In this document: one piece after another, positions 1 through 5,540 of the stretch
Numbering within the stretch: the stretch's first letter is position 1
Layout: the number at the start of each line of letters is the position of its first letter
Assembly: GCA_964371125.1 (NCBI GenBank)
Contig: CAYJMY010000195.1
Location: forward strand, 1 to 9,075
DNA length: 9,075 bases
Reading direction: 5' to 3'
Source: DUSC01 sp964371125
GTDB lineage: Bacteria > Pseudomonadota > Alphaproteobacteria > Rhizobiales > Rhizobiaceae
The notes under the pieces: generated by a model
The model's input: only the letters and a program-made list of their open reading frames with translations
Told to the model about the DNA's origin: nothing
Database searches by the model: none
Translations under genes and position numbers: made by a program

Positions 1-588
1 CTCGAAGACATAGCGCATGACGCCCCAGGAACTCTCGTTGGACAGGCCGAAATGGCGGATCTTGCCGGCCTTGACCAGTTCGCCGAAGACGCCGAGCGTC
101 TCGCCGATCGGCGTCTCGTCGGCGTCGCGCGGCAGCGGCCATGTCTCGACGCGGGTCGGATTGGAGCCCCACGGCACGCGGCGCTCGGGGAAATGGATCT
201 GGTAGAGGTCGATGTAGTCGGTCTGCAAGCGCGCCAGCGACTTGTCGACCGCGTCGACTATATCGGTGCGAACCAGTCGCGACGGCCGGCCGCCGCGTAA
301 CCAATCGTCGGCGGTGCGGCCGACGACCTTGCTGGCCAGCACGACGCGGTCGCGGTTGCCGCGCGCCTTCATCCAAGAACCGACGATGCGTTCGGTCGAA
401 CCCTGCGTCTCCGGCTTCGGCGGGATGGAGTAGAGTTCGGCCGTGTCGAGGAAATTGACGCCGCGCTCGAAGGCGCGGTCCATCTGCGCATGGCCGTCCG
501 CCTCGCTGTTCTGCTGGCCCCAGGTCATGGTGCCGAGGCAGACGCGCGACACGGTAAGGTCCGTCCGCCCGAGACGGCGTCGCTGCAT
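1..588 (-). CDS. Tas-like aldo/keto reductase, 3' end outside the window
   Basis: This is an NADP-dependent oxidoreductase of the aldo/keto reductase superfamily, a cytosolic TIM-barrel enzyme that reduces carbonyl compounds. The 196 visible residues hold the expected catalytic set: Asp48 and Tyr53 (FLDTAELY), Lys87 (VLASK) and His132 (YQIH). The N-terminal pattern LGTMTWGQQNSEADGHAQ, followed by PPKPETQGSTE, is close to the E. coli Tas protein as I remember it, more than to generic family members. GLSNESSWGVMRY (181-193) is the conserved region after strand 6. The start is the ATG read from 588, with GAGGGA six bases upstream. The reading frame is open to the window edge, so roughly 150 C-terminal residues including most of the cofactor-binding part are not visible. 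It lies 59 nt downstream of the small membrane protein gene on the same strand and may be co-transcribed. The family call is firm; the substrate is unknown. Confidence 0.93.
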   Translation of the reverse strand, partial: MQRRRLGRTDLTVSRVCLGTMTWGQQNSEADGHAQMDRAFERGVNFLDTAELYSIPPKPETQGSTERIVGSWMKARGNRDRVVLASKVVGRTADDWLRGGRPSRLVRTDIVDAVDKSLARLQTDYIDLYQIHFPERRVPWGSNPTRVETWPLPRDADETPIGETLGVFGELVKAGKIRHFGLSNESSWGVMRYVFE

Positions 589-647
589 GGGAATTCCCTC
601 GTGCGCAGTGGGGAGTGGCGCGGCGACCCGCTACGGGCCGCTCGCTG

Positions 648-896
648 TCAGGTGATCAGCGTGATCGTCGAAGCGATCGACATCAATGTGGCGACGACGA
701 TGAGCACGCCGTAGACGCGCGGCCTGTCGAAGAGCATGGCGTGGCCGGCGATCCAGGCGGCCGTCGCCGAGCCGAGCGCGAAGAGGAAGCCGGAGCGGTC
801 GCCGTAGACGAGGTTCGCCGTCATCAGCCCGCAGATGATGACCGCACCGAAGACGATGATCACCGCGATTGCGTATTTCTCGTAATTATCTTCCAT
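648..896 (-). CDS. Small three-helix membrane protein, function unknown
   Basis: This encodes 82 residues. The sequence is strongly hydrophobic in three blocks: about residues 9-29 (IAVIIVFGAVIICGLMTANLV), 36-55 (glycine- and alanine-rich, ending GHAMLF) and 61-82 (VYGVLIVVATLMSIASTITL). A charged N-terminus (MEDNYEKY) and short polar loops (YGDRSG, DRPR) separate them, so an inner-membrane protein with three spanning helices is predicted. The ATG at 896 is preferred over an upstream in-frame ATG at 950 because GAGGA sits seven bases before it and the upstream extension is basic and low in complexity. I do not recognise a family. It precedes the aldo/keto reductase on the same strand with a 59-nt gap and could be the first gene of a two-gene transcript. 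Confidence 0.75.
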   Translation of the reverse strand: MEDNYEKYAIAVIIVFGAVIICGLMTANLVYGDRSGFLFALGSATAAWIAGHAMLFDRPRVYGVLIVVATLMSIASTITLIT

Positions 897-970
897 ACCA
901 GTTCCTCGCGGAGCCGCGCGCACCGTCGCGGCGAATCTCGCCCGCGGCACGAAGTGCGACCAAAAACCCT

Positions 971-998
971 GACGGTCGGACTGTCAATTTCTACCGTC
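971..998 (-). promoter_or_regulatory. Candidate promoter/operator dyad upstream of the small membrane protein
   Basis: An inverted repeat GACGGT (971-976) / ACCGTC (993-998) with a 16-nt spacer lies about 75-100 nt upstream of the membrane protein start. On the minus strand the spacer contains TTGACA (987 to 982), a consensus -35 hexamer. No good -10 hexamer is visible at 16-18 nt, so this is only a candidate promoter with an overlapping operator. A separate 10-bp palindrome CCGGCGCCGG lies at 1004-1013. The rest of the 200-nt gap (897-1096) shows nothing I can name. Confidence 0.25.
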
Positions 999-1096
999 GA
1001 TTTCCGGCGCCGGTGTTGTTTTGATTCTGGCACGAGCGGGCGCGCGAGGCCAGCCCCGACCGGCGCGGAGGCATGACGATTGCGCGAATCGGGAAT

Positions 1097-1594
1097 TCAG
1101 CCGTGGGGCGGGCGCGCGGCGGCGAGCGCACGCCGGCGGGCGTCGTCGATCAGCATGTTGGCGACCTGCATGCGCAGCAGCGCACGCGGGCGCAGGTGCG
1201 GCGCGACGCGGTCGGGGTGGTTCCTGAAGGCAAAGGCGCGGCGGATATGGGCGAGGTCGGCGACCGGCGTGTTGCCCTTGATGCCGAGTTCGCGCGAGAT
1301 CGCTTCGGGCTCGACCGGCGGAAGCTCCGCCGGCGCGGCGTCCGGCTCGACGGAGTTGCCTGCCGCCTCGAACAGCGCCTCGACGGTCTCGTCGACGTCC
1401 CCGGACGTCTCGCGGTAGACGGCCGCGACGGTTTCGTCCGACACGGTGATGCGGCCCGACAGCAGTTCGTCGGCGACGGCAAGATAGTCGAACGAGACGG
1501 ACGCGGGACCTGTCGGGCCGCCTCCGTCTTTCTCGGATTCGGCGAGCAGATCCTTCAGAAGCGTGGCGAAGTCGCGGTTCGTATGCATCGGCAT
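1097..1594 (-). CDS. J-domain-like protein with C-terminal HPD motif
   Basis: This is a 165-residue, probably cytosolic, protein. Residues about 98-155 resemble a J domain, the module that stimulates ATP hydrolysis by DnaK/Hsp70. ISRELGI matches helix I and the LGV turn, ADLAHIRRAFAFR matches helix II, the diagnostic HPD tripeptide is at 126-128 followed by Arg, and LLRMQVANMLIDDARRRAL matches helix III. The J module is at the C-terminus, unlike DnaJ where it is N-terminal, and there is no Gly/Phe region or zinc finger. Residues 1-95 are acidic, with predicted helices (DYLAVADELLSGRITVSDETVAAVYRE has helical spacing) and an Ala/Pro-rich linker at 82-95; I do not recognise that part. The start at 1594 is supported by GGAGG seven bases upstream; a second in-frame ATG at 1588 is less well placed. 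It is divergent from the DUF1127 gene. The HPD motif is seen directly; a co-chaperone role is inferred, and no dnaK is nearby. Confidence 0.8.
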   Translation of the reverse strand: MPMHTNRDFATLLKDLLAESEKDGGGPTGPASVSFDYLAVADELLSGRITVSDETVAAVYRETSGDVDETVEALFEAAGNSVEPDAAPAELPPVEPEAISRELGIKGNTPVADLAHIRRAFAFRNHPDRVAPHLRPRALLRMQVANMLIDDARRRALAAARPPHG

Positions 1595-1759
1595 GACAGC
1601 TCCTCCGACCCTTTAACACGCGGATAGCGGTCCGGTTTCGCAATCTATGCGTGCGAGGTTAAGAATAGCTTCGCGCCGGCATGACGATTTTAGCCTTGGC
1701 GCGGAATCGCGCGCCACGACGCCGATGCGGCGGTTTCATGACCCGCGGTGAATCGCGCG

Positions 1760-1776
1760 CGCATGGCAGCCATGCG
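1760..1776. promoter_or_regulatory. 17-nt perfect palindrome, candidate operator
   Basis: CGCATGGCAGCCATGCG consists of two 8-nt arms around one central base. It sits in the 255-nt divergent gap between the J-like gene and the DUF1127 gene, about 74 nt before the DUF1127 start. The motif TGCTGCACTGCACAATA follows immediately (1779-1795). Homodimeric regulators bind sites of this shape. DUF1127 genes in Brucella are controlled by the LysR-type regulator VtlR; whether either motif is such a site cannot be judged here. Confidence 0.35.
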
Positions 1777-1849
1777 TATGCTGCACTGCACAATAGACGT
1801 AAACCGACCTACATCGGCACCGAGGGGGAGCCATACCAGGAGCGATGCC

Positions 1850-2017
1850 ATGGGGTTTCTCACCGAACTGTTCGCCAGGCCGCGGCCGAAGGAGCAGGAT
1901 CGCTTTCGCGCCGCCCTCGCCGTCCTCAACGCGATGAGCGACGCCGATCGCATCGACATCGGCATCAGGCCGGCCGATTTTCCGCGCATTGCCCGCGAGA
2001 TGGCGGCGCGCCAGTAG
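1850..2017 (+). CDS. DUF1127 (YjiS-like) small protein
   Basis: This encodes 55 residues. The C-terminal half (LNAMSDADRIDIGIRPADFPRIAREMA, broken as LNAMSDADRIDIGI at 26-39 and RPADFPRI at 40-47) matches the DUF1127 signature, in which a leucine-rich helix leads to a D-IGI/L-R-D core. These small proteins are abundant in rhizobia and Brucella. Some act downstream of LysR-type and small-RNA regulation, and in Agrobacterium some affect phosphate and carbon metabolism, but no biochemical role can be assigned to this one. The start at 1850 is chosen because AGGAG lies seven bases upstream and the first residues MGFLTELFARP fit the family; an upstream in-frame ATG at 1748 would add an implausible basic extension running through the palindrome. 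It converges on the DUF1993 gene, with a GC-rich hairpin between them. Confidence 0.82.
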   Translation: MGFLTELFARPRPKEQDRFRAALAVLNAMSDADRIDIGIRPADFPRIAREMAARQ

Positions 2018-2036
2018 CGCCCCCGAAATATCCGGC

Positions 2037-2056
2037 GCGCGGGCAGCCGCCCGCGC
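2037..2056. terminator. GC-rich hairpin between convergent genes
   Basis: GCGCGGGC (2037-2044), loop AGCC, GCCCGCGC (2049-2056) forms an 8-bp perfect stem in the 52-nt gap between the convergent DUF1127 and DUF1993 genes. There is no T tract on either side, so it is at best a weak bidirectional terminator or a 3'-end stabilising structure. Confidence 0.45.
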
Positions 2057-2069
2057 CCTGGCCGGCCTG

Positions 2070-2573
2070 TCAGCGGCCGAAGAAGTCGGACTTGCCGAGC
2101 GGCACGCCGCGGCTGCGCAGGATCGCATAGGCGGTCGTGACGTGGAAATAGAAGTTCGGCGTCGCGTAGTGCAGCAGGTACTGCATGCCGGGGAAGCGCA
2201 TCTCGCCCTGGCGAAGCGCGACGACGATTTCGCGCTCCTCGGAGCCGTCGATTTCGGCCTCCGAAAAGGTCTTCAGCAACGCGCGCGTCTTCTCGATGCG
2301 CGCGTGGAGGTCGGCGAAATTGGCCTCCGTATCGGCAAAGGACGGGATTTCGCGGCCCGCCAGCCGGCAACTGGCGCCCTTGGCGTGGTCGCAGGCGATC
2401 TGCACCTGCGACTTCAGCGGCAGCATGTCCGGCGCCAGCCGCGCCGAGAACAGCTCGCCGAGATCGGTGCCGGTCTCGGCGGTGTGGCGCTCCGCCTTCG
2501 CCAGCACATGGTCGAGCGACTTCAGCATGGCGGAGAAGACAGGCACCGAAGCCCGATACATCGAAATCGTCAA
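2070..2573 (-). CDS. DUF1993 family protein
   Basis: This 167-residue protein belongs to DUF1993, a DinB/YfiT-like four-helix-bundle family with no established reaction. It shows the family landmarks from end to end: MYRASVPVFSAML at the N-terminus, RLAPDMLPLKSQVQIACDHAKG in the middle (ARLAPDMLPL then QVQIACDHAKG), EIPSFADTEANFADLHARI, then MQYLLHYATPNFYFHVTTAY and RSRGVPLGKSDFFG at the C-terminus. The start is uncertain. The TTG read from 2573 has GGAGG five bases upstream and gives MTISMYRAS, the usual family beginning; the ATG at 2561 is 17 bases from that site and would shorten the protein by four residues. The longer frame up to 2753 overlaps the divergent gene and is rejected. It is divergent from the DUF1176 gene, sharing a 131-nt intergenic region. 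Confidence 0.92.
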   Translation of the reverse strand: MTISMYRASVPVFSAMLKSLDHVLAKAERHTAETGTDLGELFSARLAPDMLPLKSQVQIACDHAKGASCRLAGREIPSFADTEANFADLHARIEKTRALLKTFSEAEIDGSEEREIVVALRQGEMRFPGMQYLLHYATPNFYFHVTTAYAILRSRGVPLGKSDFFGR

Positions 2574-2704
2574 AACACCCTCCCATCGGCCATCGCGGCG
2601 GGCCATCAATGGCGCTTTTTCCGGCGCCGCGCCAGAGAGGCGCTTCACCGCCGCGCCATATTCGCACAGCATTCTCCGGCAACGCCTGAGGAGGATGATT
2701 CGCC

Positions 2705-3754
2705 ATGGGTAAACGGCTGACGGCAGCGCTGCTGCTTGCGTCGACGGCCGCATTCGCCGGTCCGGCTGCCGCCGATAGCGCCTATGTTGACGACCGTTCG
2801 GATGCGGCGGCCCTCGTGCGCTCCTTCTACAACGCCGTCAACCTGCGGGAATATGCCCGCGCCTGGGGCTATTTCGGCGATGCCAAGCCGTCGAAGTCCT
2901 TCTCGGCGTTCGCCGCGGGATACGACAAGACCGAGCGCGTCGAGGTCCTGACCGGCGCCGTTGCCCTGGAAGGCGCAGCCGGCAGCACGTTCTACTACGT
3001 CCCCGTCGCCATCAGCGCCACAGATACGGACGGCAGCGCCAGGATCTTCGCCGGCTGCTACCTGGCCCGCCTCGCCAATCCGCAGATCCAGGACGTGCCG
3101 TTCCAGCCGATGCATCTGGAAAAGGGCAGCCTGAAACCGGCCGACGGCGACCTGGCCGACGTGCTGCCCGAAAGCTGTCCCGACGGCCCGCCCGCCGAAC
3201 CGCGCGACGCCGTCCTGGAGCGCGTCGAGGCGGCGTTCCGGGCAAGCTATGCCGGCTCCTGCCAGACGCTCGACCCCGGCGCCGAGCCGGACGCGGCCAA
3301 GCCCGAGATCCACGACATCGCCTTCCGCTATTCCTACGACGGAGACGGCGGCGAGGAGCGCAAGGCGCACCTGTTCCGCTTCACCTGCGGCTGGGGCGCC
3401 TACAACAGCAGCGAAGTCTATTACCTGGCCGACGACATCGGAGAGGTGAGCCAGTTGCAGTTCGCCGAGCCGGAACTCGACATCCGCTACGAGAACGACG
3501 ACAGCCAGACCAAGGTCGAAGCGATGCGCATCGTCGGCTACACGGCAAGCGCCCAGGCGGTGAACTCGTCCTACGATCCCGCGACGCGCACAATCACCAC
3601 GTTCTCGAAATGGCGCGGCGTCGGCGACGCCTCCTCGACCGGCCAATACCTGTTCCGCAACGGCCGCTTCACGCTGGTGAATTTCGAGGTCGACGCCAGC
3701 TACGACGAAGAGATCAATCCGCAGACGGTGCTCGACTTCGATACCGCGCCCTGA
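2705..3754 (+). CDS. Secreted NTF2-like / DUF1176 protein
   Basis: This is a 349-residue exported protein. Residues 1-23 are a classical signal peptide (basic MGKR, hydrophobic LTAALLLASTAAF, cleavage near AAA-DS). Residues about 32-125 (AAALVRSFYNAVNLREYARAWGYF and a following beta-rich stretch) look NTF2/SnoaL-like. Residues about 200-349 resemble DUF1176, with the landmarks CGWGAYNSSEVYYL (228-241), ITTFSKWRGVGD (297-308) and GRFTLVNFEVD (320-330). DUF1176 proteins are of similar length and normally carry six conserved cysteines; only four are present (118, 158, 186, 228), and the usual GDCG step reads GDAS at 307-310. The start at 2705 follows AGGAGG by ten bases. It is divergent from DUF1993 and monocistronic. 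A periplasmic role is likely; its function is not known. Confidence 0.85.
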   Translation: MGKRLTAALLLASTAAFAGPAAADSAYVDDRSDAAALVRSFYNAVNLREYARAWGYFGDAKPSKSFSAFAAGYDKTERVEVLTGAVALEGAAGSTFYYVPVAISATDTDGSARIFAGCYLARLANPQIQDVPFQPMHLEKGSLKPADGDLADVLPESCPDGPPAEPRDAVLERVEAAFRASYAGSCQTLDPGAEPDAAKPEIHDIAFRYSYDGDGGEERKAHLFRFTCGWGAYNSSEVYYLADDIGEVSQLQFAEPELDIRYENDDSQTKVEAMRIVGYTASAQAVNSSYDPATRTITTFSKWRGVGDASSTGQYLFRNGRFTLVNFEVDASYDEEINPQTVLDFDTAP

Positions 3755-3778
3755 GCGGCGCGCGGGCGCTCCTCTTTT
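3753..3778 (+). terminator. Possible terminator after the DUF1176 gene
   Basis: Overlapping the stop codon, GAGCG (3753-3757) and CGCTC (3767-3771) can pair in a short GC-rich stem, followed by CTCTTTT (3772-3778). The stem is only 5 bp with a 9-nt loop, so this is a weak call. A further 13-nt palindrome (TGCCCCGGGGGCA, 3797-3809) lies downstream in the gap before the next convergent gene. Confidence 0.3.
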
Positions 3779-3854
3779 CGCGGACGAGCGGGATCGTGCC
3801 CCGGGGGCATGGCGGTTTCGCGGATTCGGGAATTTGGCCGCAGGCCGGCGGTCT

Positions 3855-4334
3855 TTACGACGAGTCGTTGACCGGCACCCCCCGCCGGCCGGGGATGACC
3901 AGCAGCAGGATCGGGAACTGTGTTGCCGGATGCGGCGCACTGTTGCCGGATATGTTGCCGGATCGGGCCCAGTTGCCGGACGTGTTGCCGGTCGTGTTGT
4001 GCGAAAGGCCGGCCGCGCGGCAGAGGTCGAGGACGGCCGCCAGCAGGCGGAAGCGCAAGGCCAGCCACGCGGCGTCGAGCGGGCTCGCGCCGCTCTCGGC
4101 CGCTTCGTCGAGCCAGGGGAAATCGGCCGCGGTCACCCCGGCCGCCTCGGCCGTCGCGGCGACGAAGGCCGTCGCCACGGCCTCGGCACGGCGCAGGATC
4201 ACAAGAATGAGGAACCGCACGGGCAAGGAACGGCCGGCGGCGCGCTCGGCGACGAGCGACAGCGAGACGAGCAGGGCCGCGATCTTCAGCAGCATCGGTT
4301 CGTTCCGCACTCCGCCGTCCATGGCGCCGTCCAT
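3855..4334 (-). CDS. Small hydrophobic protein of unknown function with SGN-repeat tail
   Basis: This encodes 159 residues that I cannot assign to a named family. Residues 14-50 contain two hydrophobic stretches (PMLLKIAALLVSLSLV and LPVRFLILVILRRAEAV), then an alanine-rich helix (VATAFVAATAEAAGV) and an amphipathic region DAAWLALRFRLLAAVLDLCRAA (split at DAAWLALRF / RLLAAVLDL) near 88-109. The core looks like a compact, possibly membrane-associated helical protein. From residue 112 it changes: four Gly-Asn units (TTGN, TSGN, RSGN, ISGN) and then a proline- and arginine-containing end (VIPGRRGVPVNDSS). This resembles translated intergenic repeats and suggests the original C-terminus was replaced. 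The start at 4334 has a perfect AAAGGAGG six bases upstream, good evidence that it is translated; MLLKIAALL at residue 14 would be the alternative start. It converges with the DUF1176 gene and lies downstream of the LysR gene on the same strand, 257 nt away. Confidence 0.65.
   Translation of the reverse strand: MDGAMDGGVRNEPMLLKIAALLVSLSLVAERAAGRSLPVRFLILVILRRAEAVATAFVAATAEAAGVTAADFPWLDEAAESGASPLDAAWLALRFRLLAAVLDLCRAAGLSHNTTGNTSGNWARSGNISGNSAPHPATQFPILLLVIPGRRGVPVNDSS
3922..3991. repeat. Five spaced copies of GTTGCCGG
   Basis: The octamer GTTGCCGG occurs at 3922, 3942, 3954, 3972 and 3984, with start-to-start spacings of 20, 12, 18 and 12 nt; a degenerate sixth copy (GTTGTGCG) starts at 3996. 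On the minus strand it is CCGGCAAC. In the overlapping reading frame the four copies at 3942-3991 are in frame and encode Gly-Asn; the copy at 3922 is shifted and reads Pro-Ala-Thr. The units are too short and unevenly spaced for a CRISPR. Confidence 0.8.
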
Positions 4335-4591
4335 TCCGGGCCTCCTTTGCCGGCGGCGATTCTACGGCCGGCTTCTGGGGAGGGGGATAAAATCGCCGGC
4401 GGATCGCGGTGGAAATCGCGGAAGACGTTGATTTCGTTGAAGGAGGGCGCGGATTTCGGCCACGAATCCCCGACACGGGGCGCAGTCCAACGGGAACGGG
4501 CGGCCATTCGCGCGCCGTCATCCGGAGACCTGCACCCAGGAACGACGACGAACCGGGGCGGAACACCGGATCGGACAGCCGTCGCGGCGCT
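4335..4591. other. Intergenic region between the LysR gene and the 3855-4334 gene
   Basis: No gene is supported in these 257 nt. Immediately upstream of the 4334 start codon is the strong ribosome binding site (complement of 4341-4348). Beyond it an 8-bp inverted repeat CGGCGATT (4354-4361) / AATCGCCG (4391-4398) could form a leader hairpin. A diverged dyad GTCATCC (4518-4524) ... GGAACGAC (about 4541-4548) resembles decayed rhizobial intergenic repeats and could serve as a 3' structure for the LysR transcript. Neither has a clear T tract. Confidence 0.35.
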
Positions 4592-5437
4592 TCAGAGCAG
4601 CTGCAGGATGACGTCCCTCACCTGCCGTGCAGCAACAGTGAGGCCGCCGTCACGCTCGATGATCTGGATGCAGGTGCGCGGCAGGGGCGGCAGGCCGGCA
4701 TCCGGCCCGAGCCGGCGGAAGCCTGCCGGAACCGTCCCCTCCGCCATGACGGAGACCGCCGTGCCCGAACCGACGGCGCCCTGGATGACCTGGCCGCTGC
4801 TGCTGGTCAGCGCCTCGCGATAGGGGATCGCGGCGCGCTCGAGCGCCTCGATCGCAGCGGCGCGGAAAGCGCAGCCCTCGGGATAAAAGGCGAACGGCCA
4901 TGGCTGGTCGGCGGGCGGGCGGAAGTCCTCGGCCGCCACCCAGCAGAGTTCCGGCTCGCTGAGCACGGTGGCACGGCGCTCGCCGCGCGGCAGCGTGACG
5001 ATTGCGAGGTCGAGGCTGCGCGCCTCCACCTGCTGGCTGAGCCGGATGCTGAGCGCGCCGGTGATGGCGAGTTCGATCCCAGGGAACGCCTGCCTGACCC
5101 GCCGCAGCAGGCCCGGCAGGAAAGGCTGCGCATAGTCTTCGGCGACGCCCAGCCGCACGCTGCCGGTGACCTCGCCCTGCTTCATGCGGTCGACGAGCGC
5201 GTCATGGCTGTCGACCAGCGCCTGCGCCTGCGTCACCAGCCTCTGTCCGGACGGGCTGAGCACCACCTGATGATAGCCGCGCACGAACAGTTCCGCTCCG
5301 AGCAGGTCTTCCAGCGTGCGGATGCGCAGCGACATGGTGCCCTGCGAGCAGCCGAGCCGTTCGGCGGCGCGCGAGAAGCTGCCCTCGGCCGCGACAGAGA
5401 GGAACGAACGCAGGAGCCTGGTGTCGATGTCGGCCAC
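4592..5437 (-). CDS. LysR-type transcriptional regulator
   Basis: This 281-residue cytosolic DNA-binding regulator has a winged helix-turn-helix at residues 5-62: LLRSFLSVAAEGSFSRAAERL, then GCSQGTMSLRIRTLEDLLGAELF and VLSPSGQRL (recognition helix about 31-42). After a linker helix, the effector-binding domain begins at VRLGVAEDY (94-102), with the expected RR-RQAFPGIEL (112-123) and LDLAIVTLP (142-150) segments. The length is slightly short of the usual 290-310. Translation probably starts at GTG (5437); no in-frame ATG lies close and the Shine-Dalgarno match is weak (GGGAAA), which suggests low expression. It is divergent from the dehydrogenase at 5541 with 103 nt between them, the classical layout in which a LysR regulator controls its neighbour and itself. 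The inducer is unknown. Confidence 0.95.
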   Translation of the reverse strand: MADIDTRLLRSFLSVAAEGSFSRAAERLGCSQGTMSLRIRTLEDLLGAELFVRGYHQVVLSPSGQRLVTQAQALVDSHDALVDRMKQGEVTGSVRLGVAEDYAQPFLPGLLRRVRQAFPGIELAITGALSIRLSQQVEARSLDLAIVTLPRGERRATVLSEPELCWVAAEDFRPPADQPWPFAFYPEGCAFRAAAIEALERAAIPYREALTSSSGQVIQGAVGSGTAVSVMAEGTVPAGFRRLGPDAGLPPLPRTCIQIIERDGGLTVAARQVRDVILQLL

Positions 5438-5439
5438 GA

Positions 5440-5486
5440 GATCGGATTTCCCAATTCCACTGATCGGATAAAATGGCTTTACCGAT
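5440..5486. promoter_or_regulatory. Candidate LysR operator between regulator and dehydrogenase
   Basis: GATCGGAT occurs twice as a direct repeat (5440-5447 and 5462-5469), 22 bp or about two helical turns apart. The second copy is also the left half of a dyad ATCGG (5463-5467) / CCGAT (5482-5486), in which 7 of 12 positions pair. Inside it T5469 and A5481 are the ends of a T-N11-A LysR box, TAAAATGGCTTTA. Half-sites of one sequence at helical spacing in a LysR-divergent gap are typical of recognition and activation sites. The AT-rich centre may overlap a promoter, but no -35/-10 pair is convincing. Confidence 0.5.
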
Positions 5487-5540
5487 GATGCAACGGACTT
5501 CTAGCTGGCCGCGACGACATTTTTTCGCGCGGAGGAAGGC

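Noticed and set aside
589..598. GGGAATTCCC palindrome just before the aldo/keto reductase start
   Set aside because: It overlaps the Shine-Dalgarno spacer and is only 10 nt; this is most likely coincidence.
1073..1627. 184-residue plus-strand frame opposite the J-like gene
   Set aside because: The minus-strand gene has GGAGG at proper spacing and an HPD motif; the plus-strand frame has neither.
1070..1689. 12-nt direct repeat GGCATGACGATT at 1070-1081 and 1678-1689 flanking the J-like gene
   Set aside because: A 12-mer shared once within 9 kb is expected by chance, and there is no transposase or terminal inverted repeat, so it is not treated as a target-site duplication.
1989..2720. 243-residue plus-strand frame opposite the DUF1993 gene
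   Set aside because: The DUF1993 match on the minus strand is clear across its whole length.
2645..3940. 431-residue open frame on the minus strand across the DUF1176 gene
   Set aside because: It is antisense to a gene with a signal peptide, a good ribosome binding site and family motifs. Long antisense frames are expected at this GC content, and its translation is Arg/Gly/Ala-rich without motifs.
3922..4003. Possible CRISPR array from the GTTGCCGG copies
   Set aside because: The units are 8 nt with 4-12 nt between them and irregular spacing; there are no cas genes.
4409..5488. 359-residue plus-strand frame across the LysR gene
   Set aside because: It mirrors a clear LysR regulator; the translation has no recognisable domain and is rich in Arg, Ala and Asp.
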